Assembly: GCA_004193555.1 (NCBI GenBank)
Contig: RPGP01000001.1
Span: 400,156-464,155 of the forward strand
From: Desulfobacteraceae bacterium Eth-SRB1
Lineage (GTDB): Bacteria > Desulfobacterota > Desulfobacteria > Desulfobacterales > ETH-SRB1
DNA length: 64,000 nucleotides
Direction of reading: 5' to 3'
Shown here: positions 47,223 through 54,484 of the stretch, piece after piece
How the letters are laid out: the number at the start of each line of letters is the position of its first letter
Numbering within the stretch: the first letter of the stretch is position 1
The notes under the pieces: model-generated
Told to the model about the DNA's origin: nothing
The model's database searches: none
Seen by the model: only the letters and a program-made list of their open reading frames with translations
Made by a program: the position numbers and the translations under genes

Positions 47223-48224
47223 TCAGTGGCTGTTGTTCAATGCTGATAAGAATGTCCTGACAAATTCGAGCAGCCTTCTCTCTATTTCCGTTGTACTTTG
47301 TGTGGTTTCCCCGATAACCATATTAAGAGAAGTGGTGACATCCACTACTGGGACTTTTCCTTCCTTTCGACGAACTATGGTTTCACTTATTTCTGTGGGA
47401 ACGCGTAACGATTTGGCGGCATGCTTTAATACCGTAAATACTTCATCCAGCTTTCGCTTACCAGGGGTCACACGGAAAAGGAACCTATCCAGCATTGCTG
47501 GTGAGACGAATACATCAGTAGCCAGAGACGTCGGGCTTTGGGAGAGATAGAGTTCAACAATTGAGCCTGTGTCGACTTTCCATCCTAATTGACTTGCGAA
47601 AGACCTCGTGCTACTCCATAACTTGGCAAAATTCTTGCGATTCCTCGAGTTTTCTTCAGGGTCTGGCCCTGAAAGCTCACCAATAATGTGGTGAAGCGGG
47701 GTAAAACCCAGTGTCTCAAAACCTTCTTTGATCCAAGCGATAAACTGGTCATCTGATTGAGCGAGAATGTTGTAAAAATCCCTCCATAGAAAGAGTTCTT
47801 TTTCGGGCGGTCTTATGTATTTTGGATTCTCTAATACGGCTTGAGCCGGAGACTTCCAAGACGACCGAACGTAAACCAGTCCATCGATTGGTAGGGCCAA
47901 ATATCTTTCGAGTTGTAATCGATCATCCGGTTCTGATCCCTGTGTTTCAAGAGCGTCAATCTTGTGTTCACATATGACAATGTGCCCGTCGGTCAAGGTT
48001 AGCCGCATGTCTGGACAACAGTTAGTGCCATCGTACAAAACTTGCGTTTCCACCTTTTCGATAACAGGGTTTCTCCATCCGTTTTCTTGAGCATAACGAC
48101 CGAAAACGAGTTCAGCATATGCGTTGCGCACATGTTCATTGAGCGTTAACGCGGCAGCAAAAAATTCCGTGAGGTGATCTTCTTTTGAATGGGTCAGTGC
48201 CCGTGTTGACCAGAATAGATTCAT
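47223..48224 (-). CDS. PD-(D/E)XK nuclease-superfamily protein
   Basis: 333 aa. NCCPDMRLTLTDGHIVICEHKI is the D ... ExK catalytic core near residue 70-90 (PDMRL, ICEHK). The context THSKEDHLTEFFAAALTLNE at the N terminus is common in PDDEXK-type defence proteins. The rest is unassigned. No ribosome site is visible before the ATG. A single cassette gene; a DNA-degrading role is inferred. Confidence 0.75.
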   Translation of the reverse strand: MNLFWSTRALTHSKEDHLTEFFAAALTLNEHVRNAYAELVFGRYAQENGWRNPVIEKVETQVLYDGTNCCPDMRLTLTDGHIVICEHKIDALETQGSEPDDRLQLERYLALPIDGLVYVRSSWKSPAQAVLENPKYIRPPEKELFLWRDFYNILAQSDDQFIAWIKEGFETLGFTPLHHIIGELSGPDPEENSRNRKNFAKLWSSTRSFASQLGWKVDTGSIVELYLSQSPTSLATDVFVSPAMLDRFLFRVTPGKRKLDEVFTVLKHAAKSLRVPTEISETIVRRKEGKVPVVDVTTSLNMVIGETTQSTTEIERRLLEFVRTFLSALNNSH

Positions 48225-48234
48225 TTAGTCTTAA

Positions 48235-48336
48235 TCATAACGATTAAGCTGACCTGCCGTGAAAGCGACAGGCAGCAAGTTGATTTACTCCGAATCGACA
48301 CCGCTTTCACGGTCAGAGTCAAGCGGCTGGTTAGGT
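48235..48336. other. attC site
   Basis: TCATAAC ... CTGACCTGCCGTGAAAGCG ... CGCTTTCACGGTCAGAGTCA ... GTTAGGT. Confidence 0.85.
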
Positions 48337-48482
48337 GACGGAATGCCGTAGTTAACAGGGGGGTCGGGTTTGGATTCACCAGATAGCGCCCATGCTCCTA
48401 AAGCATAAAGATATGCGTCAAGATCGTTTCTTATCCTATTAAATTGTTGATAGGCTTCAAGGGCCTCTTTAGTTTTATTCAT
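48285..48482 (-). CDS. small cassette protein, unknown
   Basis: 65 aa from MNKTKEALEAYQQFNRIRND. The previous attC core GTTAGGT plus GA gives an AGGTGA ribosome site 5 bp before this ATG, so I prefer it to the GTG at 48491. The last 17 residues (PLDSDRESGVDSE end) come from the attC. No family recognised. Confidence 0.55.
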   Translation of the reverse strand: MNKTKEALEAYQQFNRIRNDLDAYLYALGAWALSGESKPDPPVNYGIPSPNQPLDSDRESGVDSE

Positions 48483-48489
48483 AGTGGTC

Positions 48490-48622
48490 ACCTAACGACC
48501 AAGCTGAGGGGCTGGGCAACGATAACCGAAAAACTATAATAAAGGTAAAAACTACCGGTCAAATACTGCCTTTCGAAAAGCGGCACGGCTTTGCCCAGTC
48601 CATCTCAAGCGCCTGGTTCTGC
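48490..48622. other. attC site
   Basis: ACCTAACGACCAAGCTGAGG GGCTGGGCAACG ... GCACGGCTTTGCCCAGTCCA ... GTTCTGC. Relative of 19303-19433. Confidence 0.9.
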
Positions 48623-48708
48623 ATCACACAGCTCATAACTTCGTTACTGTTGAGCAACGGATATTGCGTATACGTAACATATTTGGACAACTCCATAATC
48701 CGCGATTG

Positions 48709-48906
48709 CTATTTGAAGAAGTTGTCACAAAAAATACCCAAGGGTAATGCCTCTTCCATTAGCTCTTTGATGAGGCCCTCATGTAACCTAACAGCTCGCT
48801 TACCTTCTGAGGTTGACCCAATTTCTTCTAATTTGCCATCAACCCAAGGTCGAATCTGGGCGGCATTACGTAGCGTTTCAATTTCATTCTTGGTGATATG
48901 TGACAT
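48709..48906 (-). CDS. small cassette protein, unknown
   Basis: 65 aa, MSHITKNEIETLRNAAQIRP ... LIKELMEEALPLGIFCDNFF. Mostly helical. No family recognised and no ribosome site, so reality of the gene rests on its position between attC sites. 48623-48708 holds nothing else I can name. Confidence 0.5.
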   Translation of the reverse strand: MSHITKNEIETLRNAAQIRPWVDGKLEEIGSTSEGKRAVRLHEGLIKELMEEALPLGIFCDNFFK

Positions 48907-48911
48907 GATGG

Positions 48912-49015
48912 TTTATTGCGATCGCTTCACATCAGCGGCAGCAAAAAGTGGGGCTGACTGTAGCGTAGCAAAAGCCGCGCCGCTTTTTGATTTTTACTTG
49001 ATGTGATTGTTTAGT
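48912..49015. other. attC-like site with degenerate left core
   Basis: CACATCAGCGGCAGCAAAAAGTGG ... CGCGCCGCTTTTTG ... TGATGTG ... GTTTAGT. The arms pair, but no RYYYAAC is seen at the left. Confidence 0.65.
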
Positions 49016-49017
49016 TG

Positions 49018-49326
49018 CTAGTAAAGGTTAATATTCTGTTCATCATATTGTTCGCCCCACTTCACTACTTTTCCATTTCTTAACGTTACCATATATGTTC
49101 TAGGCCACGCTGATATTGCATGCTTCATCTTTTTGTATACTAGATATTCTTCGTCCTTATCACCATCAACTGAAACTGAAACCGGTTCTCCCAACGCTTT
49201 TATAACCTGTGTCTTCGTCATTTCAAGGCTGAGTTTATTAAATTCAGTTGCTGTTCCATAAATAGCTGCTTGGCATCCAGCCAGAAGCAAAACCGCAAAC
49301 AAAGTAAAAATATGTGCTTTTTTCAT
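49018..49326 (-). CDS. lipoprotein with SmpA/BamE-like domain
   Basis: 102 aa. A signal peptide ends in the lipobox LLAGC (Cys near residue 18). The mature part, LSLEMTKTQVIKALGEPVSV ... EEYLVYKK ... YMVTLRNGKVVKWGEQYDE, has the SmpA/OmlA/BamE-like pattern (MTKxQVxxxLGxP). Probably anchored in the inner leaflet of the outer membrane. AGGAGA precedes the ATG. Second cassette from intI. Confidence 0.75.
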   Translation of the reverse strand: MKKAHIFTLFAVLLLAGCQAAIYGTATEFNKLSLEMTKTQVIKALGEPVSVSVDGDKDEEYLVYKKMKHAISAWPRTYMVTLRNGKVVKWGEQYDEQNINLY

Positions 49327-49339
49327 CTATTTCTCCTAC

Positions 49340-49397
49340 ATCTAACCATGCTCAGCGGTGCAGCTATTTGGCATCCGTCTGAAGCAATTTGTTCTGT
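49340..49397. other. attC site (short, first in the array)
   Basis: ATCTAACCATGCTCAGCGGT GCAGC TATTTG GCATCCGTCTGAAGCAA ... GTTCTGT. Confidence 0.75.
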
Positions 49398-49407
49398 ATT
49401 GAATTCA

Positions 49408-49776
49408 TTAATCTGTTTCTTTGTAAAACTTCAGAGCTCGAAGCACACCAAGAGATTTAGCAAGTTTTTCTAATGTCATTGATGCTTGTTTTGATTCTCC
49501 AATATATTGTTCTGAATGCTTCTTTATTTCAGATAAAGCATTTCTGAGTTCGACAAGTTCATTTATGAATTTTTCGTTCACTTCAGAAGTCACAAAACTC
49601 TCATAACAGGTTAAACATTGACGGCCTCTCCGAAACCAATTGATATCTGGATGATCAGTCCTATACCATCTTTGATCAGGTTTATAGCCTACTATTTCAT
49701 TAAGAGGAATAGCTCTGCAAACACAAATCTTTTTGCATTTCGGACAATGCATTTTCGTACCACCATCTTTCCCCAT
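49408..49776 (-). CDS. zinc-binding protein of unknown function, first cassette
   Basis: 122 aa from MGKDGGTKMHCPKCKKICVC, chosen because GGAGGGG lies 4 bp upstream; a longer frame to 49824 has no ribosome site. Two Cys pairs (CPKCKKICVC; CLTCYESF) suggest a split zinc ribbon. The tail EKFINELVELRNALSEIKK is helical. As the integrase-proximal cassette it should be the most strongly expressed and the most recently gained. Confidence 0.7.
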   Translation of the reverse strand: MGKDGGTKMHCPKCKKICVCRAIPLNEIVGYKPDQRWYRTDHPDINWFRRGRQCLTCYESFVTSEVNEKFINELVELRNALSEIKKHSEQYIGESKQASMTLEKLAKSLGVLRALKFYKETD

Positions 49777-49789
49777 ATCCCCTCCTATA

Positions 49790-49869
49790 ATGTATTGCAG
49801 AACAATTAGTCTGTGAACATTCACTATTTTTTAGAATAACAATTATTATATGTTTCACCTAATAAACAA
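49790..49869 (-). promoter_or_regulatory. putative attI and cassette promoter region
   Basis: The region between intI and the first cassette gene. GTTCTGC at 49803-49797 (minus) could be the attI core. TATAAT at 49850-49845 (minus) is a candidate Pc -10, but the -35 is weak. Positions are tentative. Confidence 0.4.
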
Positions 49870-49898
49870 TTGACATTTAATCAAGTGGTTATTATAAA
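49870..49898 (+). promoter_or_regulatory. intI promoter
   Basis: TTGACA (49870), 17 bp, TATAAA (49893), 54 bp before the ATG. No LexA-type palindrome (CTGT-N8-ACAG) is seen. Confidence 0.65.
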
Positions 49899-49951
49899 AT
49901 TTTTATGAAAAAATTGATTCGTATAAGTATTTATTTGGCAGAAAAAACCTT

Positions 49952-51235
49952 ATGAAAAAAAATAATTCAAATAGTTTTAAAGAATTTCTTATTAATGATA
50001 AAAATATACCTAATAAAAATATAATATTTTATCAAGCATGGGTAAATAAATTCTTATCATTTTATCAAAAGAATTTGAAAGCGGTTAAATATGATAATAT
50101 TAAGGCGTTTCTTGATAAACTGGAATCAGATGGTACAGAAGACTGGCAGATCAGGCAGGCTTACAGGTCTATAAAATTTTTTCTGGAAGACTTTATGCGC
50201 TTGACTATTGATTTTAGTGAAAACCCGGAGGATGAATCTTCCGGTAAACCTGTGAAAAATCCTGCGACATGGAAGGATGCTTTTTCAAAATTTATTAATG
50301 AAATGCGTTTTCAACACCTTGCATATAGCACGGAAAAAACTTACAGATCATGGATCAGGCGTTTTGTTGGATTCTGTAATAATGCCCCCCCGGGAACAAT
50401 TCAGTCATCTCATGTGAAAAAATTCCTTGTTCATCTGGCTGTGGAAGGAAACGTCAGTTCATCCACTCAAAACCAGGCATTTAATGCTTTACTGTTTTTA
50501 TTCAGATATGTTCTTGAAAAAGAGTTTGATGTAAGTGACAATGTCATTCGGGCAAAAAAAAGCAGTAGAATTCCGGTTGTTTTCAGCAGAAAAGAGATAA
50601 AGAAGCTTTTTAAGCATTATCCAGAACAATATCTACTTCATGTAAAGCTGATTTATGGTTGCGGTCTTCGCATAACAGAATGTATCAGACTTCGTGTAAA
50701 AGATCTCGATTTTGAGAACAAATCGTTGATTGTACGTTTTGGTAAAGGAAACAAGGACAGGGTAACAACTTTGCCTGAAATACTGCATCAGCAATTAAAA
50801 AACCACCTTCAGGAAGTAAAAAAAATCCATGAATTGGATCTGAACGCCGGAAATGGTTCTGTTTATATGCCTATGGCATTAGCAAAAAAATTTCCCAATG
50901 CTTCAAAAGAGTGGGCATGGCAGTATGTATTTCCATCAAAAAATTTAAGCCTTGATCCACGGGAAAAGATAATAAGAAGGCACCATATTACTTCACGCGC
51001 GTTGCAGAACTCTATGAGCAAGGCCTTAAAAAAGTCAGGTATTCCCAAAAAAGCCACTATTCATACACTAAGGCACAGCTTTGCCACCCATCTTCTTCAA
51101 GATGGCTATGATATTCGAACCGTTCAGGAACAGTTGGGACATAAAAACGTTCAAACCACTATGATATATTTACATGTATTGAAAAACCTGGAGGGTAAGG
51201 TGATCAGCCCTCTGGAAAAACTGCAAACAGCATAG
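49952..51235 (+). CDS. intI: integron integrase
   Basis: 427 aa. The C-terminal part has the catalytic Arg (GCGLRITECIRLRVKDL), HTLRHSFATHLLQDGYDIRT, LGHKNVQTTMIY and SPLEKL. It also has the IntI-specific insert (VYMPMALAKKFPNASKEW AWQYVFPSKN, RRHHITSRALQ). The N terminus is longer than the usual ~330 aa: residues 15-90 and 110-190 look like two core-binding domains in tandem. It recombines attI and attC to add or remove cassettes. Complete. No strong ribosome site is visible. Confidence 0.95.
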   Translation: MKKNNSNSFKEFLINDKNIPNKNIIFYQAWVNKFLSFYQKNLKAVKYDNIKAFLDKLESDGTEDWQIRQAYRSIKFFLEDFMRLTIDFSENPEDESSGKPVKNPATWKDAFSKFINEMRFQHLAYSTEKTYRSWIRRFVGFCNNAPPGTIQSSHVKKFLVHLAVEGNVSSSTQNQAFNALLFLFRYVLEKEFDVSDNVIRAKKSSRIPVVFSRKEIKKLFKHYPEQYLLHVKLIYGCGLRITECIRLRVKDLDFENKSLIVRFGKGNKDRVTTLPEILHQQLKNHLQEVKKIHELDLNAGNGSVYMPMALAKKFPNASKEWAWQYVFPSKNLSLDPREKIIRRHHITSRALQNSMSKALKKSGIPKKATIHTLRHSFATHLLQDGYDIRTVQEQLGHKNVQTTMIYLHVLKNLEGKVISPLEKLQTA

Positions 51236-51269
51236 GGGAACTTACGGAATGTTATGTTGCGAGTTTAGA

Positions 51270-51358
51270 TAATAACAATACTTATTATGCTGCCTGTAAA
51301 AGTTAATTGTTTGAGGTGGGTCAGTTTTATTGTCCGCTACTGGGTCATTATAAATGAC
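51270..51358. mobile_element. right-end remnant of IS21 element B
   Basis: CTTATTATGCTGCCTGTAAAAG ... GAGGTGGGTCAGTTTTATTG ... GGGTCATTATAAATGAC matches the end at 31390-31475. Confidence 0.85.
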
Positions 51359-51360
51359 CG

Positions 51361-51522
51361 CTAACATATTTCGGTTAAATTGAAACTATGCTTGCCCTGT
51401 GATGTAATAATTTTATTCAGAAATTCACTGATTATTCCGTATATATCTTTTTGGCTATCATAACGCTCTCTAAATACAGCTAATGATGCCAATAATTGAC
51501 TCTCTTTTTTTATATCTTGCAT
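51361..51522 (-). pseudogene. 5' fragment of a gene cut by the IS remnant
   Basis: 53 codons from MQDIKKESQLLASLAVFRER through DSQKDIYGIISEFLNKIITS to SFNLTEIC and a stop supplied by the IS border. It looks like the start of a larger helical protein with a winged-helix-like region; the rest is missing. 51523-51575 shows nothing. Confidence 0.5.
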
Positions 51523-51575
51523 AGTTTATTTGCCTTTGCCTATCTTGAGAACCGCCATCTTGCACTTCACATAAC

Positions 51576-51683
51576 GAGACTGTCGAAAAAGTACAAAAGC
51601 GGCTAATTTGTTAATTTCGCATGTAATAAAATTAAGTACTTACAAACCTTAAAACCACGGGTTTAGAGTTTTTCGACAGGCTC
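51576..51683. mobile_element. miniature inverted-repeat element inside an attC-like site
   Basis: GAGACTGTCGAAAAAGT and its inverted AGTTTTTCGACAGGCTC bound a 108-bp non-coding segment. ACATAAC precedes it at 51568. Confidence 0.6.
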
Positions 51684-51785
51684 AATGTTGAACTGTGCGG
51701 CGCGGCTTCTTGCGTCCGCACCAGTGAATGGTGTACGCCCGGCATGTATGTCCAGGGGGACGCCCATGATTTTATGCGTTTCATA
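51684..51785. other. attC-like right half followed by a group IIC intron 5' fragment
   Basis: TTGAACTGTGCGGCGCGG CTTCTTG CGTCCGCACCAGTG AATG, then from 51731 GTGTACGCCCGGCATG ... GGGGGACGCCCATGATTTTATGCG. The intron end matches 5908-5944 inverted. 51786-51949 holds a dispersed GAGGCACGAGCGAGCAGG repeat and no gene. Confidence 0.6.
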
Positions 51786-51949
51786 CACTTGCAGAATTTA
51801 TTAGATTCTATGATACATCTCCTCCTGCCAGTGTGAGGCACGAGCGAGCAGGAAGCAGGATTGTACTGAACTAAAAAACAAGAAAATGAAGAAAAGCGCT
51901 CAATAGCTGTCTCTTAAAAGTTTTAGAATTTTGGGCACCGGCTTTTCGC

Positions 51950-53188
51950 TTACCCGCCTAAGACTACTTTCTGATGGGCCAGATCCAGGTGGTTTACCAT
52001 GGCCTTTATTCTCAAGCGAGCTTCACGATCACCTTTTTCTGCCAGAATTTTTGCCATTTCTTGCCGCATTTCGGTCTCCGGCGGTTTCCAGGCATATGCT
52101 TTGGCGTGAAAATGGATCAGTTTTTCAGACATGGTTTCCCATTCTTTGCTTGATAGATCGTGCAGGCGATAGATATTCAAATGGCGCCAGGACTCAGCGT
52201 AATTTTCTTCAAAATAGGAAAATTCCTGTTCATTGCGAAGATATACACGGTCATAGTCTTCCCCCTGAACCCGCATAAAGAAGTCGTCGGTAAAGGCGAA
52301 AATGGGATAGAGTCCGGCCGGAGGAGAGGCAGACGAAAAGAATTGATTCAAAATAGTGTAGCTTTTCCGGCGCACGTTGATGCGTAGCTGGGCAATGGAT
52401 TCACCTTCATCAAACAGCAGAACCCAGCCTTTAAACCCTGTTTTTTGAAACATGGCTGACAGGCCGCATATTGCCTTAAAATATGGTTCCCATCCTTTGC
52501 AGACCAGGGATGCGTCTTTGTAAAATGGAACCTGTCGGTACTTCATGGCATGACGGAGACGAAACACAGGCAAGCTGTTTCCGTTCAGGGCATTGGCGAG
52601 GAGCCAGGGAAACTCTCGGGGCCGGAATGTGGTATGCTTTTTTAAGCCTTTTTGCCGGTTGGAAAGCGGTATGTTATCCTGCGCCATGGCCGTTAAAATG
52701 GCTTTGAAAAAATGAGGCATGGATTCCGGGATGATGTCCAGCGGCCCGACGCTGTTATTTTTCCAGGATATTTTTTGTTTGCCGCTCAGGTCTTTCCACC
52801 ATTTTACCAGGGATGACTCGCTATCCGGAAAAGAAATTTGACTCACCAGGGCATGGTAAACCTGCCGGAAGTCATAAAACGGAATTTCCCTTGGATCAAG
52901 GTTGATCTGACTGGTAACGAACCCCTGTGCCAGAGCCCGTTGACGAATATAGGTAAGACTATGGGATTTACCCTGGCCATAGGCGCCGCAGACACAAAGG
53001 TGGGTGGATTCATCTTTCTCCAGGGTTTTAACGCCATGGTCAAATATACTGTTTAATTGCGCTTCATGGGCAGTTAACAGCCTGACACCAAAGGGATCGA
53101 AAAGCCCCTCCCGCAAGCGTTCCACCGCCCTTCTGAGTTTGAAATTGCCGGTGCTTTCCAGTAGCTGGATAAAATTGGCCTTATCCAT
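51950..53188 (-). CDS. BrxC/BrxD-like P-loop ATPase (second)
   Basis: 412 aa. The N-terminal RRAVERLREGLFDPFGVRLL leads to Walker A GAYGQGKSH at residues 68-76 and Walker B GWVLLFDEGESIAQL near 255. This is the layout of the DUF2791/BREX-type ATPases. It is 3 bp after the first ATPase gene. The pair presumably forms a hetero-oligomeric DNA-loading motor. It ends next to the integron boundary. Family-level calls only; substrate unknown. Confidence 0.78.
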   Translation of the reverse strand: MDKANFIQLLESTGNFKLRRAVERLREGLFDPFGVRLLTAHEAQLNSIFDHGVKTLEKDESTHLCVCGAYGQGKSHSLTYIRQRALAQGFVTSQINLDPREIPFYDFRQVYHALVSQISFPDSESSLVKWWKDLSGKQKISWKNNSVGPLDIIPESMPHFFKAILTAMAQDNIPLSNRQKGLKKHTTFRPREFPWLLANALNGNSLPVFRLRHAMKYRQVPFYKDASLVCKGWEPYFKAICGLSAMFQKTGFKGWVLLFDEGESIAQLRINVRRKSYTILNQFFSSASPPAGLYPIFAFTDDFFMRVQGEDYDRVYLRNEQEFSYFEENYAESWRHLNIYRLHDLSSKEWETMSEKLIHFHAKAYAWKPPETEMRQEMAKILAEKGDREARLRIKAMVNHLDLAHQKVVLGG

Positions 53189-53191
53189 TTG

Positions 53192-54484
53192 TTACTTATC
53201 CCAACTGGGCTGCAGTTGTTCCATCTTCTCTTGTTCCATTTCCTGCTGACTGGAGACGATATGCTCGGTAAGATCAAGTGTCTCTGCCGGATCTTTGCCC
53301 TGTTCGGCCATATCCAGAATTCGAATGACCTGTTTGACAAAAAGCCGTACCTCGCTCAAGAGCCCCATCTTCTTCTGATTTTTACAGATATCCTCAAGAA
53401 GCTTGTCCGGCACAGACTCTGCAGCGTTCCAGCGATAAGATATCTCGTGAATACGACGCAATGACTGCCCCAGATCGACCAACTCGCCCGATTTCAACGG
53501 TGTTCGATGCAGATCGATCAAAACCCCGCGATAATTCAGACGCTTCTGCTGACCGATGGACCGGACACGGCTCCATAACGCATCGTAGGATTTAAATCCC
53601 TTTTCAGACAGCAATACGTCCGGGATGATGGAAAAAAAGATATGGAAATACTCAGACTGTTCGGTATTGTCTATCAGCAGCCGCACGTTCTCGTAAGCTG
53701 CGTTGCGCACTGAGGCGGACTGGGCGATGACCGTCTCCAGTTCATCTAACAGCAGAATAAATCCTTTATAGTTCAGATAACGTAGAAAGGCATTCAGGGA
53801 GTTGAGCATCTGCTTGCTGTTGGCCTTGTTCACTACTTCAAAAATTCCGAAGGGTTTAAGTTCCCGTTTGGTTGCTTTGCCTGCCTCGAACCAGTGGAAA
53901 ATGATCTCCCTGTTTGTGATGCGATCTTCTTTATGTTCTCCTTCCATCAATGGCAAAAAACGATTATGCGCCAGAGCCACAAGCGCATTGGCAAAATTTA
54001 CGTTCATGCCCGGCAGATTACGTAAGGTTTCGGCCAGATCAGCAATTTGCTCTGTTGAAGGAGGAGTGTCATTTTGAACCAGACTGTCTAACCATTGGCT
54101 CAGAAGGTTTCGAATTCCAATGCCCTCAAAACGACCGCGAAGCTGACGCGTAATAGATTGATAGACGGCTTCGAACTTGTGAATAGGTACTTCCCGCGTC
54201 AACACGACAAAAGAAACGGCAAACCCCTGTTGCAACGCAAGATGACGAATTATTGACATAAAATGAGTCTTGCCGTCACCATAATCACCACTGAGAAAGC
54301 GGACTTTGGCCCCGCCTTCGGCAATATAATTTTTCAGATCATCCTCAATAAAAGTGAGCCAGTTATCGCGGCCGACAGTAAAAAAAGGCACATAGTCGGC
54401 GGGCACGCTGCCTTTTCGAAGTTCTTCAATAATTGATCTGGCCTGAAATGGTTCTAACTGATCAATCTCTTTCACAGGTATCAT
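53192..54484 (-). CDS. BrxD-like P-loop ATPase (first)
   Basis: 430 aa. ARSIIEELRKGSVPADYV and FFTVGRDNWLTFIEDDL are typical N-terminal BrxD/DUF2791 segments; Walker A GDYGDGKTH at 66-74 and Walker B GFILLLDELETVIAQSASVR. The C-terminal tail is acidic and ends EQEKMEQLQPSWDK. The ATG overlaps the previous stop (ATGA). In BREX and related systems such ATPases work with large nucleases or helicases. Confidence 0.8.
   Translation of the reverse strand: MIPVKEIDQLEPFQARSIIEELRKGSVPADYVPFFTVGRDNWLTFIEDDLKNYIAEGGAKVRFLSGDYGDGKTHFMSIIRHLALQQGFAVSFVVLTREVPIHKFEAVYQSITRQLRGRFEGIGIRNLLSQWLDSLVQNDTPPSTEQIADLAETLRNLPGMNVNFANALVALAHNRFLPLMEGEHKEDRITNREIIFHWFEAGKATKRELKPFGIFEVVNKANSKQMLNSLNAFLRYLNYKGFILLLDELETVIAQSASVRNAAYENVRLLIDNTEQSEYFHIFFSIIPDVLLSEKGFKSYDALWSRVRSIGQQKRLNYRGVLIDLHRTPLKSGELVDLGQSLRRIHEISYRWNAAESVPDKLLEDICKNQKKMGLLSEVRLFVKQVIRILDMAEQGKDPAETLDLTEHIVSSQQEMEQEKMEQLQPSWDK

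Noticed and set aside
49777-49951. SOS (LexA) control of intI
   Set aside because: No CTGT-N8-ACAG palindrome is visible near the promoter; an unusual LexA site cannot be excluded.
5703-51785. CRISPR array among the many palindromic repeats
   Set aside because: The palindromes are spaced by whole genes and differ in the middle; no regular repeat-spacer unit and no cas genes.
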